A stretch of DNA of 64,000 nt, from the NCBI GenBank assembly GCA_017591395.1, contig WEDG01005060.1, positions 1 through 64,000 of the forward strand, in the 5' to 3' direction. This DNA comes from Schistocephalus solidus (lineage: Eukaryota; Platyhelminthes; Cestoda; Diphyllobothriidea; Diphyllobothriidae). Numbering within the stretch: the first letter of the stretch is position 1; every line of letters begins with the position of its first letter. This document shows, in pieces, positions 32,740 to 43,740 of the stretch. A program made the position numbers and the translations under genes. The notes below the pieces were generated by a model, which saw only the letters and a program-made list of their open reading frames with translations, did not search any database and was not told the origin of the DNA.

Positions 32740-34403
32740 TAAGTGAAATCAACAAAGAAGTTAATAAAAATAAAGATAAAGCAGAATAACTTAGTCGTTT
32801 TTTGCGTCTGTTTTTACAGATGAAGTGGATTTTAACCAAAAGACTTTCATACAAGTAGTAACGATGCAGTCATTGAGGACCTCGAATTCACAGAAGAAGA
32901 TGTGAAGAATGAAATTCTCGCACTTAACGACGCTAAGTCTCCGGCTCCTGATCAAATACTAGCAAAAGTACTGAAAGAGCTTGCAAGCGAACTCTCTTAA
33001 CCACTCTCGTGTATTTTCAAGCCGTCCTTCGATCGAGGCATCCTCCCACATGATTGGAAATCAGCAAATATATACCCTGTTCACAAGGGTGGATCCTGAA
33101 CCAGTGCTTAAAACTATCGACCGGTGAGCCTTACATACGTTTGTTGAAAATTTATGGAAAGGATCGTCAAAAATGTCAGCATAGTTTCTCGAGGAAAAAA
33201 CTTCCTTGACCAACATGGATTTTGACGAAGCTACTCCTGTTTGACCAGTATTCTCTATTCAATGAACAGTGATTAAGGTCATTAGATAAGGCCACTAGCG
33301 TTGGTGTCTTCTACATCTACTTCAAAAAAGCCTTTGATAGTGTTCCTCACCGCAGGTTACCCTACAAAGTCCGAGAATCCAGAATAAAGGGGAATTTACA
33401 CAATTAGCTAAAAAACTTCTTGAAAGGCCGATTACAGTCCATGTGCATTGGCAATGCGAAATCAACTTCCATGCCGGTCGTGATTGGTGTACCTCAGGGC
33501 TCCGTTCTTGGGCCATTAGTTTTCTTGATCGATGTCAATAATTTTATGAATGAATTGGACAGCATGGGAGTCATGTGTGCAGGCGATATCAAGATATGGC
33601 AGCCAATCCAATGCGGTACTAATAAACAGACTTTGAAAGAAGGACTCAACCGCCTATCTGAATGGTCCGATAAATGGCAGTTGAAGTTTTACTTTGAGAA
33701 ATTTGTCAAACTGTGGCTCAAAACGAAGAATGCAAGTGCGATGGGTGACTCCCATCAATACTTCCTTGACGAAAGGTTCCTGTCAAGTGTATCCGAACAA
33801 AAGGACCTAGGAATCACCATTTTGTCTTCCCCATAAGTCCTGTGCTCAATGCTTCAGGGTGGCCAACAAGGCGTCCAATGTCCTGTTTGCCATTAAAAAA
33901 ATTTGGAAAAATAGACGAGATTTGTTTTCATTAACAACTGGAATATTGAGTTCAGGCGTGGCAACCGTGGCTGAAAAATATTACGAACTGCTGAAAAAGG
34001 GTTCAAACTGGGGACAAAAAAGTCATTCAAGGTCTAAAGTCTTTATCATACAAACACATACTTGACGTTGTCAACCTTTTCTCGCATGAGTACAGACAGA
34101 TTCGAGGCGATCTCATACAGACATACCGGCTCGTAAGGCATCAAAACTGTGCTTTAAACTTCAAAGAATTTTTTCATTGGCCACAACAACTAACCTACGT
34201 AAGGAATTCTCTCAATCGTCAAGGAATCTTATCCCACCTGGATGTTCGTCACCACTTGTTTTCGCAGCGAGTTGTTGGTGCATGGAATGGATTCCCGGAG
34301 GACGTCATACGGGCAGAAACAACAGACAGATGCAAACATAAGCTGGATTTGTATTTGCTTGAAAAATACCGTTTATTTATACAGGAAGGCATTGCTACAT
34401 CGC
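32740..34403 (+). mobile_element. A-like LINE relic A5, RT and C-terminal parts, interrupted by B5
   Basis: Blocks in order: NKEVNKNKDKAE, EDVKNEILALNDAKSPAPDQ (RT start), PHDWKSANIYPVHKGGS, YRPVSLTYVC, QHGF, an F-K-K-A-F-D-S-V block, GVPQGSVLGPLVFLIDVNN, and a ruined catalytic box (MCAGDIKIWQPIQ). NRLSEWSDKWQLKF, DLGITI, and FSQRVVGAWNGFPEDVI at the C-terminus follow. Many stops occur. The 3' end is cut at 34,404 by copy B5. Sequence after B5 (about 36,780-36,900) resembles the family A 3' untranslated region and may be its remainder. Confidence 0.8.
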
Positions 34404-36733
34404 ATTAATGTCAAGGATGAAGTCTACCTCTCTTTATCATTCCGCCGTAGACTGCGTAGACTCTCCCGTCGTTTTCATCTACAAAACGACACCTCCGTCC
34501 TGCCCGTGATCCAGAAAATCTTTGAAGAGGCTAAGAGGCTGTCTGACGAAAAACGACAAGCCGATGAGGTTACCTTTGCCGAAATCCCTTCGTTAAATGT
34601 TGCAAAGCTTTTTTCGCGCACACTAAAAACGCAGAGAAAAACGCAGCACCCCGTACTTCGAGATGCTTTAGGAAACCCAATAGCTGACGCTAAGTTGACT
34701 GCTGATAGCTTCAATGCTTTCTTGTCTAGAACGTTTAGTGAACATACCGTCGCGCCCTTTCCTACCATCCGGGTTTGGACCGGTAACGTCCTCGAAACCA
34801 TAACTTTTACCCTCTGAGACGTGACCGTAGCCATTCGGCGTTTTCGTCAATCTTACAGTCCAGGACCAGATGGCGTCCCAGTTAGCGTTCTAAAGGCGGA
34901 TGCAAACGATATATTTCCGTCCCTTCTGTATAAGATATTTAATCTTGCTCTTGAAAGTGAAACCTTCACTACTTTATGGAAGGAATCGCACATACTGCCT
35001 ATTCCGAAACACGGCCGACCTACGTATTTTGACGACTTTAGACCAATAAATACACTACCAGCAGTCTCGAAGATCTTCGAGTCCTTGAGCAAAGAAAAGA
35101 TGATGTGTCACCTAAGAGAAAATTACCTACTTAATGCGGCTCAGCATGGTTTTCTCGAAAAAAAGGTCTTGTGACACTTGCCAGCTCTCTTTCTTCGATC
35201 ATGTGCTACAATCTAGAGACAGCGGTTTTGCAATATACACCGTTTACTTCGATTTCACTAAGGCTTTTGATCGTGTTGACCATGATCTCCTTCTGCTAAA
35301 ACTTGCCTCCTTCAGCATAGGTAACAAGCTTCTGAACTAAATATTTTCCTATTTGAATGCTCGCGCACAACGGGTTCAAATTTCTGATGTTATCTCCAAC
35401 CCCACGCATGTGAGGAGCGGAGTTATTCAGAGCAGCGTGCTCGGCCCGCTTCTATTTTTGCCTCTTTGTCAACGATGTTCCTGATTGTTTTTCAGTATGG
35501 TAGGCCCTTTATGTACGCTGACGATTTAAAAGTTGCCTATCGATATAAACCGATTGATCGCATCATCGTGCTTGAGCTCTTAAAAACGGATCTTCAGGTC
35601 TTTGCTCAGTGGTGTCGCACATGGCGCCTCTCACTTTCTTGGCAAAAGTGCTCCGTTATGGTTATTGGCGACAACCATCAGCCCCACCTAAGCATAGATG
35701 GTCACGATATAAACGTGCCCGGAGTTCTAAAGGATCTGGGCATATCATACTCTAGTAGTCTTAATCTGTCAGAGCACTGCGCCCTGATTGTCTCGAAAGC
35801 ACGCCAAACTACTAGGTTTTTTCTCAGAAATTTCAAAACCGTCAAAATTAGAATCAGCCTCTATATAATGTATGTCAGGCCTAGTCTGGAATACTGCTCG
35901 TTACTATCTAGTATTCTGCACGCTAGTGAGCGAAAGAAGATAGAATCAGTCCAGCACTTCTTTACAAAAAGAGTTTTCTATTCAGATCACCGAAACCTGT
36001 CCTATCACCAACGCTGTGAGCTTACAAGCCTTGACCCGCTGTGGCTTCGCAGATTACAGAAGGGACTATTTTTACTGTTTAAACTACTAAACAGTCGTAC
36101 ATTTAACCCCCTTACATCTCTGAGGCACCTCGACCACTCTCGGCGCACCAGTCATCGAGTTGTATTTTTATTTCTTCCTTTGGCACGCACAGTTAGATAC
36201 CGACAGTTTTTTCGGTTAACGCTATAGCAATCTGGAATAAGTTACCTAGAAGTATCAAAATTCAGCAAAGCTATCCCTTGTTTACGCGAACTGTCACTAG
36301 TTTTCTACATTCAGGACACCTTCCAAAACTTTTGGGTGCTGACTCTGTTGAAGCTCTCTTCGGTTCTGATGGCGTTCATGGACTCTGAATCCTGTGCTGG
36401 TCTTCAGGCTGAGGGGAAAAATTACTGACGCTGCAGACCTCAATCGGCTTATTTCTCAGTCGACAGCGAACAACCGCTCGCCGAAATACCTGCTGGTACA
36501 GAATATCGGATCCGTAACACTGAATGGAGAGGTTCTTTACCGGGCACCTGTGTTTACGCGTCCCTGTCCAGAACTTTAATTACTCAATAAGCTGCAGTTT
36601 TTTCTCCTGAAAACACCTGAAACAACGATCAGGAGTTTTTTTCACTGTCAGCTTGAATCTCTACTGTATATTTTTTTTGACCTTGCCTGTAAACTGGCAA
36701 TAAATAAATAAAATAAAATAAAATAAAATAAAA
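34404..36733 (+). mobile_element. LINE family B copy B5, 5'-truncated, nearly identical to B4
   Basis: It begins at NVKDEVYLSLSFRRRLRRLS in the endonuclease-RT linker and runs to the (AAATA)n tail. RT blocks are FDFTKAFDRVDHDLLLLKL, FMYADDLKVAYRYKPID and YVRPSLEYCSLLSSIL. It shares two nonsense codons with B4 (TGA in TFTL-* at 34,815 and TAA after GNKLLN at 35,338) that B1 lacks. It also has its own frameshifts (near 35,165 and 35,460). The C-terminal frame 35466-36227 is open for 253 codons. Confidence 0.9.
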
Positions 36734-36905
36734 GCTTGCACATATATACAGATAACGGTGATATTTATTATTTTAAATAGGTAATAATCGGTCCTTCGGG
36801 ATGACTGTGCCTACATTCCACTGTAACAAAACCCTTTTTTCTACGTGAATATTTTATTTACTACTTTTCTGTAACGTGTATGTTGACTACAATATTGTCT
36901 GTAAA
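36734..36905. other. Possible 3' untranslated remainder of relic A5
   Basis: ACATTCCACTGTAAC, then TTTTTTCTAC and ACTTTTCTGTAACG, resemble the order of segments in the A1 3' region (CACTTCACTGTAACG...TTTTTTACAT...ACTTTCTGTATC). The similarity is weak. Confidence 0.3.
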
Positions 36906-39900
36906 GTTTTTATTTATTTTTTTTATTTAGAATTTATATTTGGTTAGCACTGGCAAGGCACTGTCTAAGCAAACATTAGTAACGAAATACAGTTTTGACA
37001 ATATGTGCAGATAAAATGTACAAATACATTATTTCTCCTGCTATGTCAACAGTAAGCGATGTTTTAAAATTAATGGTGGACTAGAAAAAATAGGCAGTGA
37101 AAACGAATCCTTCCATAAAAATGGAGGCAGAGTTCAATAAGCCTTCATTTTCTAATAGAAGGTAGGAGAAAAAAACTGCTTAGGAAAAAATGGTCAGGTG
37201 GTAGAGTAGGATAATACGGTAGTAGCATTTCAGAATGAGATAATGAAACGTCGAGGTGATTCGTTCTTGATCACTTAGGCGTATGAAACACAATCTCACG
37301 AAAATGCGTCAATGAACTTAAGTCCTCAGTATCTTAGGATCCAGAATTGAATTCTGATGATGGTTAGTATCCAAAGAAACGGTAGCATTTTAGACTGTGG
37401 ACCACCGAATGTGTACGTCCGAATGACGTCATTGTTTGGATGACTGGTGATATAAGGAGACATCATAGTTCATGGGCAACCCGAGGTAGCGAAAATATAG
37501 TTTCAAGAGGGTCATTTAAATTCCTGATGGTCCGTTCTCCGAGTCATGGGGAAAGCTACTGGGAAAAGATGAGGAAAATAAAAAGTTTAATAGAATCAGT
37601 GTTAAGATAAATGTGCAGTCTTCGCTTGAATGCAGATAGACTAGTTAACGACATAATTTCAATTGGCAAGTTATTCTAAAGAAAACTATACCTAGAAGCA
37701 AAGAAGAGAGAGCGTTTACGCGTTGAGGATGCAGGGGGGAGGTATAATAAGTGCAGAATTTCTTAGGTTATAAGGAAGACTAACGGGGCTAAAGACAGAA
37801 AGCTTGGGGAGAGTTGAACTACTATTAAGTCGGAAAAGGAGACAAAAACCTGCTTCAAGTCTCCTGACCCAAAGAAATGTTAGCTTCATTAGCTGACAAT
37901 TTGTTGAGTAGGAAGTAGTTGAACGGGTCGGAAATAGGAGTTTTTTTGTGAAATGTCTTTGGACATTTTCAATTTTTGAACGGCTAGATTCGTTCATTTA
38001 ACCGAAGAAAAGACAAAAGAATTCAAGAATGGGAAGTTCAAACATACGATAAAGTCTTCATTGAATTTCAGGAAGGTAGAAATTATAAGAAATAAAGCCG
38101 CAAATCTGAGCAGCTTTGGCCGTAATTCTATCATCATGAGGCGAAAGATCTAATTTATTGGTGTAGCTTAAGCCCAAGTCTTTGATAAAGGAAGATTCAA
38201 TCATAGGGCAACCTTCAAAAATAAGAGGTTGCGGCAGCCTTACAGGCCCAAAACTGATGTATCGACACTTAGTAGGTGAGAATTCCATTAGCCATGTGGA
38301 GCTCCAGGCTGAAAGAGCGCCTAAGTCTGAGTGAATTTGTTCTTGGCACCGTTCGGTCGTAGAGTTAGAGAAGGAATACACGCATTTGAGGTCATCAGCA
38401 TAAATAATAGATTGAGAATGTTTAACTATCCATGAAATATCATTTATATACAGTAAGAACAACAAAGGACCTAATATGGTATCTTGAAGGGCACCACTAA
38501 CAATCGGGGTAGCACTTGAGTATGAGGATCCTACTAAATCTTTTTGCTTTCGATCATTTAGGTATGATCTAATAAAGTCAGTAAGGGGACTACGAAATCC
38601 TATAGCTTCTTGTTTAGCTAGAAGTCGTTTATGAGGCACTTTATCGAATGCCCTAATAAGATCAAAATAGATAACTACCACAGAGGGATGATCATTACGA
38701 AGAGAGGTTAGTAGATTTAGAAAAGACATGTAGCAGGTTTCACAAGAGCGGTCCGGTAAGAGACCGTGTTGGGTAAAGTTGATAATTTGATTGCTTTTGC
38801 AAAAATCCGTGATTTGTTTTGCAATTAGTTTTTCGAAGAGTTTAGCAAGAGAGGGCGTTTTATGAACACCGTGATAGTTATGAATGTCCGAGCGGGAACC
38901 AGATTTAAAAACTGGTATTATAATAGAAGTTTTCCAGTAACCTGGGAAGAAACCATTTTCGAGAAATTCTGAGAATAACTTGCTTAGTAAAGGTGGAAAA
39001 TCCCTTAACCGTTTAATAAGTGAGTTTGGAATGTTATCAGTTCCAACCGAATGTGAATTTTTCAAGCGAGCTATTTCCTTTTGAATACATGAAGGCGAGA
39101 AATTAATGGTTGTTAGAAGCGAATTTGAAAGCAGAGGAATTGTGGGAGTCGGGCTAGTTTCAGTGGTAAAGTGGTTGGCAAAAAAACGAATGAAGCAATT
39201 CTGCTTTGCCCAAATCGTCTGTAACAAATTTGTTGTTACAGTCGAGTAAGGGCGGAGTTACATTCAGACGCTTAGCCGATGACTGAAGATGGAAGATAAG
39301 AGCAACAGATTTGGATGAATTGCCATCACTTAGTGCCCGAGACTCCCTACGCTTATCTCTCACGAGCCTAATTTTCGATGCTCATTCAAATATTTGTGCA
39401 ATCCTTAAATGAACTGACAAAGAGCTTTTAGATGAATCTTTAAGTTGTTTTCATAATGTTTTAAGTCTGTTCTGGAGAAAATGCGGAACAGTATAAGAAG
39501 CTGTAGTTGAATTAAAAATCTTAAACGGGATTAAAGACTGGATTTGTTCTGAGGCTCTGCAATAGCTCACGGAAAAAGTTTCGATCGTTGATTAAGAATA
39601 TGCTATGCCAATCTAGAGTGCTTACGAAATTATTTATCATTTCATGGTTTGTGTTAGCAAAGTCGAGGTTATTGCATTTAAACTCGGGCTTCGTAAGAAG
39701 GAGGACTGGAAAACAACAGTGAATTATTGCGTGATCGCTTGTGAAAAGATCATGATGAAAATTCATAAGAGAGGGTGGACATCATTTGTAAAAATTAAAT
39801 CTTAAATGTTGTCATTTCTAGTAACTGATCAGACCAGTTGGGACATGTTTGAAAAGTTAATAGTATCGACCAATTTCTGATGTTTAGGCGGAGAGGAATT

Positions 39901-39915
39901 GGCCTGCCAGTCAAT
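36906..39915 (-). mobile_element. LINE family D copy D1: endonuclease end, long RT frame, C-terminal part and 3' tail
   Basis: Read on the minus strand: an endonuclease end (IDWQANSSPPKHQKLVD, DLIFTNDVHP, FTSDHAIIHCC at 39,915-39,521), a linker, the RT frame (39,227-38,058), a C-terminal block (37,997-37,716), then a 3' untranslated region ending CAGTGCCTTGCCAGTGC...CCAAATATAAATTC with an AAATAA-rich tail at 36,906-36,930. It is 5'-truncated, or cut by copy A2 whose tail abuts it at 39,916. A second copy of the 3' end lies at 52,771-52,887 (+). Confidence 0.85.
38058..39227 (-). CDS. Reverse transcriptase frame of LINE D1, open for 389 codons but with altered motifs
   Basis: This is the longest open frame in the window. 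It would copy the element's RNA at the nicked target. Visible blocks: KNSHSVGTDNIPNSLIKRL, PGYWKTSIIIPVFKSGSRSD, KLFEKLIAKQI, QHGLLPDRSCETC, VVVIYFDLIRAFDKVPHKRLL, GPLLFLLYINDISW, IIYADDLKCVYSF and FIKDLGLSYTNKLDLSPHDD. The YADD is intact. However, the usual NYRPVSL block reads NYHGVHKT, and the usual SGVPQGS reads SGALQDT. Both are normally strongly conserved, so the enzyme is probably dead despite the open frame. No initiating Met context is evident because the frame is the middle of ORF2. Confidence 0.8.
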   Translation of the reverse strand: MLQTIWAKQNCFIRFFANHFTTETSPTPTIPLLSNSLLTTINFSPSCIQKEIARLKNSHSVGTDNIPNSLIKRLRDFPPLLSKLFSEFLENGFFPGYWKTSIIIPVFKSGSRSDIHNYHGVHKTPSLAKLFEKLIAKQITDFCKSNQIINFTQHGLLPDRSCETCYMSFLNLLTSLRNDHPSVVVIYFDLIRAFDKVPHKRLLAKQEAIGFRSPLTDFIRSYLNDRKQKDLVGSSYSSATPIVSGALQDTILGPLLFLLYINDISWIVKHSQSIIYADDLKCVYSFSNSTTERCQEQIHSDLGALSAWSSTWLMEFSPTKCRYISFGPVRLPQPLIFEGCPMIESSFIKDLGLSYTNKLDLSPHDDRITAKAAQICGFISYNFYLPEIQ

Positions 39916-41329
39916 GTTCAGTTCAGTTCAGTTCAGTGTATTTGAGAAAAATAGGCTTACGCCTTTGAAATCCCTATTTGATACAGAAAGTCGGAAGAAT
40001 AATAAGCAATGTAAAAAAAGTTACAGTGAAGTGAATGCAGGCAGATTTACGTGGTACACGGATATTGTTAAGGTAAAGTAGTCACATAATCTTCCTGGTG
40101 CAGCAACATATGTATGTCAAGCCGATGTTTAAATATATCCACAGACTGGGACATTACAATCGCCTCAGGTAGGTTATTCCACGGTTTCAAGACACGGTTG
40201 GTGAAAAAATACTTCCTCACATCCAATCTTACTTGGGGCACACTCAGTTTGAATGGATGACCTCGGAGATTATTTGTAGTAGCAAGTTGGAAAAAGTCAT
40301 CACATAGGAGGGCGCAATCCATGCCACGCACGATACGGAAGGTTTGTATCAAGTCTCCGCGCAACTGCCTATAACTCAGAGGATAGAGCTTAAGGTTATT
40401 TAGACGAATCTCATATGGCAGTTCACCTTGACCTCTTACTAATTTTATGGCTCGTCGCTGTACCCTTTCGAGCATTTTGTAGTCCTGTTGGGTCCACGGT
40501 CGCCAGGCTTGGATCGCATATTCAAGATGGGGCCTAACAAACGTACCAAAGACTTTAGAAAAGCAGTCTTCATCGAAAACTTTAAATGCCCGCTTGATAG
40601 AGTACAGCATTGAATTGGCGGATTTAGCCGCCTTGCAGCATTGCGTAGAAGGCTCCAGGTTGTATCTCATCCAAACTGCTTCTCGGGTGAAAACTGTCTG
40701 AAAGAACTGTGAAAGTGTTCAGCTTTGTTTTGAATTTCTGTAATCTCGAAACCATCATCGTTTCTCATTACAGGAATTGGGTTCATGTTTCGTGTGCTTT
40801 TTCTTACATAGCTGTAGAGCAATTTGGGATTGTGAACTGCTCGCTGGAGCAAATCCCTCTCGTAATCCCGTCGGCTGTTGATGATTAAGCTTTTAACCTT
40901 GTTTCTTTGCGTTTTGTATGTTTGCAAGGCAAAATTTTCATTGGATCGGCAAAATTTCTTCCAAAGCCTTCCTTTCCTGTTAATCTCTCGTTTCAGTTCC
41001 CTTGTTAGCCACTGTGGTCTGTTAGATATCCTTAGTTTTGATGGCGGACAGTGGCATTTTATTAGGTTCAACAACCACTCCTTAAATAAATTCCATTCCT
41101 CAGAGACATTCCCGGAGAAGAAAAGATCCCAGTCCATTCGTGATGCCTCAGCTTTCATCTTGCAAGGTCTCCCCACCATAGATTGGGCCTGGTTTCATTC
41201 ATTGCAGGTGGCACCGAATATAAACCATACTCCCATGAAAGTACTGCATGATCACTTCGACCAAGTGGAGGTAGGTTGTGAACCTCGTTTATACTGTCAG
41301 GATCTTTAGTGAAGACGAGATCTAAAAAA

Positions 41330-41944
41330 CTAGCCTGTTGTCCTCCACGCGCTCTTGTTGGAAAAAAATACATGTTGTGTGAGAAGAGCTTCAAGTGTTG
41401 ACTGAAGCAGACGGTGATCGAAGAACAACTTTGAGCACTGTGCCAGTAGATCGTTCCATCGAATGCTGGGTGCATTAAAGTCCTCCATTAGAACAACATC
41501 AGGTCGACTACCAATCTCCTTTATGTTCTCCAACAAACAAGTATCAGCGTCAGTGTCTGTCCCCGGTGATCTGTATAGAGTCATGACTTCAAGGGACTGC
41601 GATCCCCGCGTCTTTATTTTCAGCCAAATAGCCTCAATACCATTGTTAATCTTCTCTGTCATTTCACACACTGTGAAATTGCTTTTAACATACATCACAC
41701 CTCCTCCACCCTGGCGGTGAGTGCGGTCTCTCCTGAACAACTGGTACCCGGATAAGGCTACTTCGCAATCGCTGATGTTCTGTGAGAGCCATGTTTCTGT
41801 GATTGCTATAATATCGGGAGACAGAATGCCTACCTGAATTCTCAGTTCGTCGAGCTTCGAAAGCAGACTTTGGGCGTTGGTATACAGAAATTTAAGTTGG
41901 CGGCACTCGGCCCTGCCAAATTCCATTTGTCTCGAGTGTGCCAA
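41330..41944 (-). pseudogene. ORF2 N-terminal endonuclease of LINE A2
   Basis: An APE-type endonuclease nicks target DNA to prime reverse transcription. The frame is open for 204 codons from just after the ORF1 stop. Motifs: FLYTNAQSLLSKLDELR, ITETWL (catalytic Glu), GGGVMYVKSNF, LMEDFNAPSIRW, where the usual GDFN has become EDFN, and later SDHAV in another frame. A frameshift near 41,340 separates the last part. The G-to-E change in the GDFN motif is also seen in A1, so it was probably in the source element. Confidence 0.75.
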
Positions 41945-41946
41945 TA

Positions 41947-43092
41947 CTACTGTGTCACTGCCATCATTAGTTTTGGCTGGTTCCAGAGTAATGCTGCGTT
42001 TCTCTGTATCACACGTCCCTTGTAAATAATCAAACTGTTCTCTCCAGCTGCAAGTCTCCTCTTCATTTCTATCACTAATTCGCGGCGTTTCAGGCGTTCT
42101 GCAGGAGAGTATTCCGGCTGAAAAAAAACCTGTTTATGAGAGTTTCGAAGTTTGGTTTTTCTCGAGAGAAGTAGCTTAGCCTCTTCCTGGTTTTCCAAGA
42201 AGATTTTGATAGGCCGTGGTCTCACAGTTTCTGATTGTTCAATATCTTTTTTGCCTATCCTGAAGGCTGCTATAACGGTTATCTTATCTCCCGAATGAAG
42301 TATATCGTTCAGCAGGTGCTGAAACAAAGCAATATCAGCGGATATCCTTTACTTTGAGGTTTAAGCATTTGATTCAGGAAGGCCCTGGATAACAACACAG
42401 TTCTCTCGGTCCAGGGCGTCTTTCAAGACACTGCTGACCATATTTTCCTCTGAGTGACCAGATGGATTTATTGTTATCTTTTTAAACTTTATAGCCGTGT
42501 TATGTTTTTTCCCAATTTTATCTTGCCACTCATTGATTTTTTCGCTCTCAGCTAAGGATTCTTTAGAACTGCTGGGATAGCCAGCAGAAGTCGAGACTGA
42601 AGTCGGAACGTTATCCAGTTTGGTGGTGTTTTGGTGTTTCCCCATTGCAGATTGCCGTGGGTTTGTTCCTTGGGATGCCACTACGGGCTTGTTAGAGCAC
42701 CAAAGATGGGAGGATGTGATTTGTGATTCGTTTTGGTCGTCGCCCTTAGGATTCAGGGATTGTATTCCTGTAATCCGGTCGTCATTGGTATTCACGTCCA
42801 AACTTCGTGAGTTGTTACAAGTTGTTGTTTTTGGTTCTGTAGGTGCTTTGGTCACTGACTTTTTAACTGTAATATTTTTTACCGTATTTCGTCGAGTATT
42901 GTTATCTTGCAAAAGCTTCCTTAAGTCTGCAAGCTCATCTTCCAGTTTTTGAACTCTTAGTAGAATATAAGAACATCCCACACAGGATTCGTCCTCAAAG
43001 CCGACGGATTTGGCTGCCATTACGCTTTTTGCGCGCTTTGCTGGTCCTTGGTTGTAAGTGTAAACTGATCGAGGGCCAGTCATGGATGTCAA
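41947..43092 (-). pseudogene. ORF1 of LINE A2, one frame interrupted by two nonsense codons
   Basis: From the ATG at 43,092 one frame runs 382 codons to TAG at 41,947, broken only by TAA at 42,361-42,363 and a second TAA twelve bases further. It opens with MTSMTGPRSVYTYNQG and then has SVGFEDESCVGCSYILL, a Cys-Gly-Cys motif. A coiled coil follows (VQKLEDELADLRKLLQDN), then a Ser/Thr/Asn-rich linker and the conserved end (NCVVIQGLPESNA, ITVIAAFRIGKKD, FFQPEYSPAERLKRREL). The ORF1 stop and the ORF2 frame are two bases apart. It matches the ORF1 design of family B. Confidence 0.8.
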
Positions 43093-43300
43093 AGCCAGCT
43101 CAACAGGCTTTCCTTAAAAGGAAGTGTTATTACTGGTTTTGCTGCAAGCAAACAATTTCTTTGAGTCCATGAGTATAAAAAACACTGTGTATGCGTATGT
43201 TCTCTTTTTGGGCGTATAACGAAATATTCCAACTGAGTTTGGAATATGGCGAGTATTTGCAGCAATATGAGTAAAAAAAGCGCCTTGTCGTTCAAAAACG

Positions 43301-43663
43301 CTTTAAAAAACTGTAAATTGTATAAAAAATATGCAGGAACGACTCAGCCGTTTGGAGATGTCGAAGGTCCTGGATAACGTCAGATCTTCTCGAGGCTGTA
43401 CAAGTTTGGTTTCCTAAGTTGTTGTCAGTTTGTATTAGTGCAGAGGCTGCGTAGTCAACTTGAATAAGATGATAAACAAATTCCGATTTGATAGCGTTTT
43501 ATGAGGAAGTTGGGCACGAGAAAAATTCCAGATGAGCAGGAAGCAAGTACGTACGTGCAGTTGAAACAGTATTGTCCGGAACAGTCCTAGTGAAGTGCTA
43601 ACGGAGTTCAAATTGTCCAAGTTGGAGAACAAAAAATTGGTGGTCATTTGCACACGACCTTGA
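43301..43663. other. No feature recognised upstream of LINE A2
   Basis: May hold the 5' untranslated region of A2, which I cannot delimit with a single full-length copy. A minus frame of 72 codons at 43,435-43,653 has no recognisable motif. Confidence 0.35.
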
Positions 43664-43740
43664 AGGTACGTAAATACTCGTATTTCCAGCGAGTTGTCAG
43701 TGCATGGAACAGACTTTTGAAAAGTTTTCTTTCATTGACT
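43664..43740 (+). mobile_element. Small A-like LINE C-terminal fragment
   Basis: The codons KVRKYSYFQRVVSAWNRLLK match the family A C-terminal block VRKYFFTNRVLKPWNNLPE. Nothing on either side extends the match confidently. Confidence 0.4.

Larger units (their letters stand above)
39916..43300 (-). mobile_element. LINE family A copy A2 with ORF1 and ORF2; RT core deleted
   Basis: The minus-strand copy ends in four GTTCA/CTGAA repeats at 39,916-39,937. ORF1 is at 43,092-41,947 and ORF2 from 41,944. The endonuclease is well kept (IIAITETWLSQNISDCEV, VVLMEDFNAPSIRWND, FLDLVFTKDPDSINEVH, GRSDHAVLSWEYG). The frame then runs to AEHF...SPEKQFG at about 40,668 and jumps straight to LEPSTQCCKAAKSANSML. 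Compared with A1, about 1 kb is missing here, including the whole palm and the catalytic box. The C-terminal part (40,670-40,068) is open for 200 codons. The 5' boundary is uncertain. Confidence 0.9.

Noticed and set aside
13791..36733. Reading TGA stops in the LINEs as Trp under an alternative code
   Set aside because: TAA and TAG stops and frameshifts occur as well, and the SPG21 exons need no alternative code.
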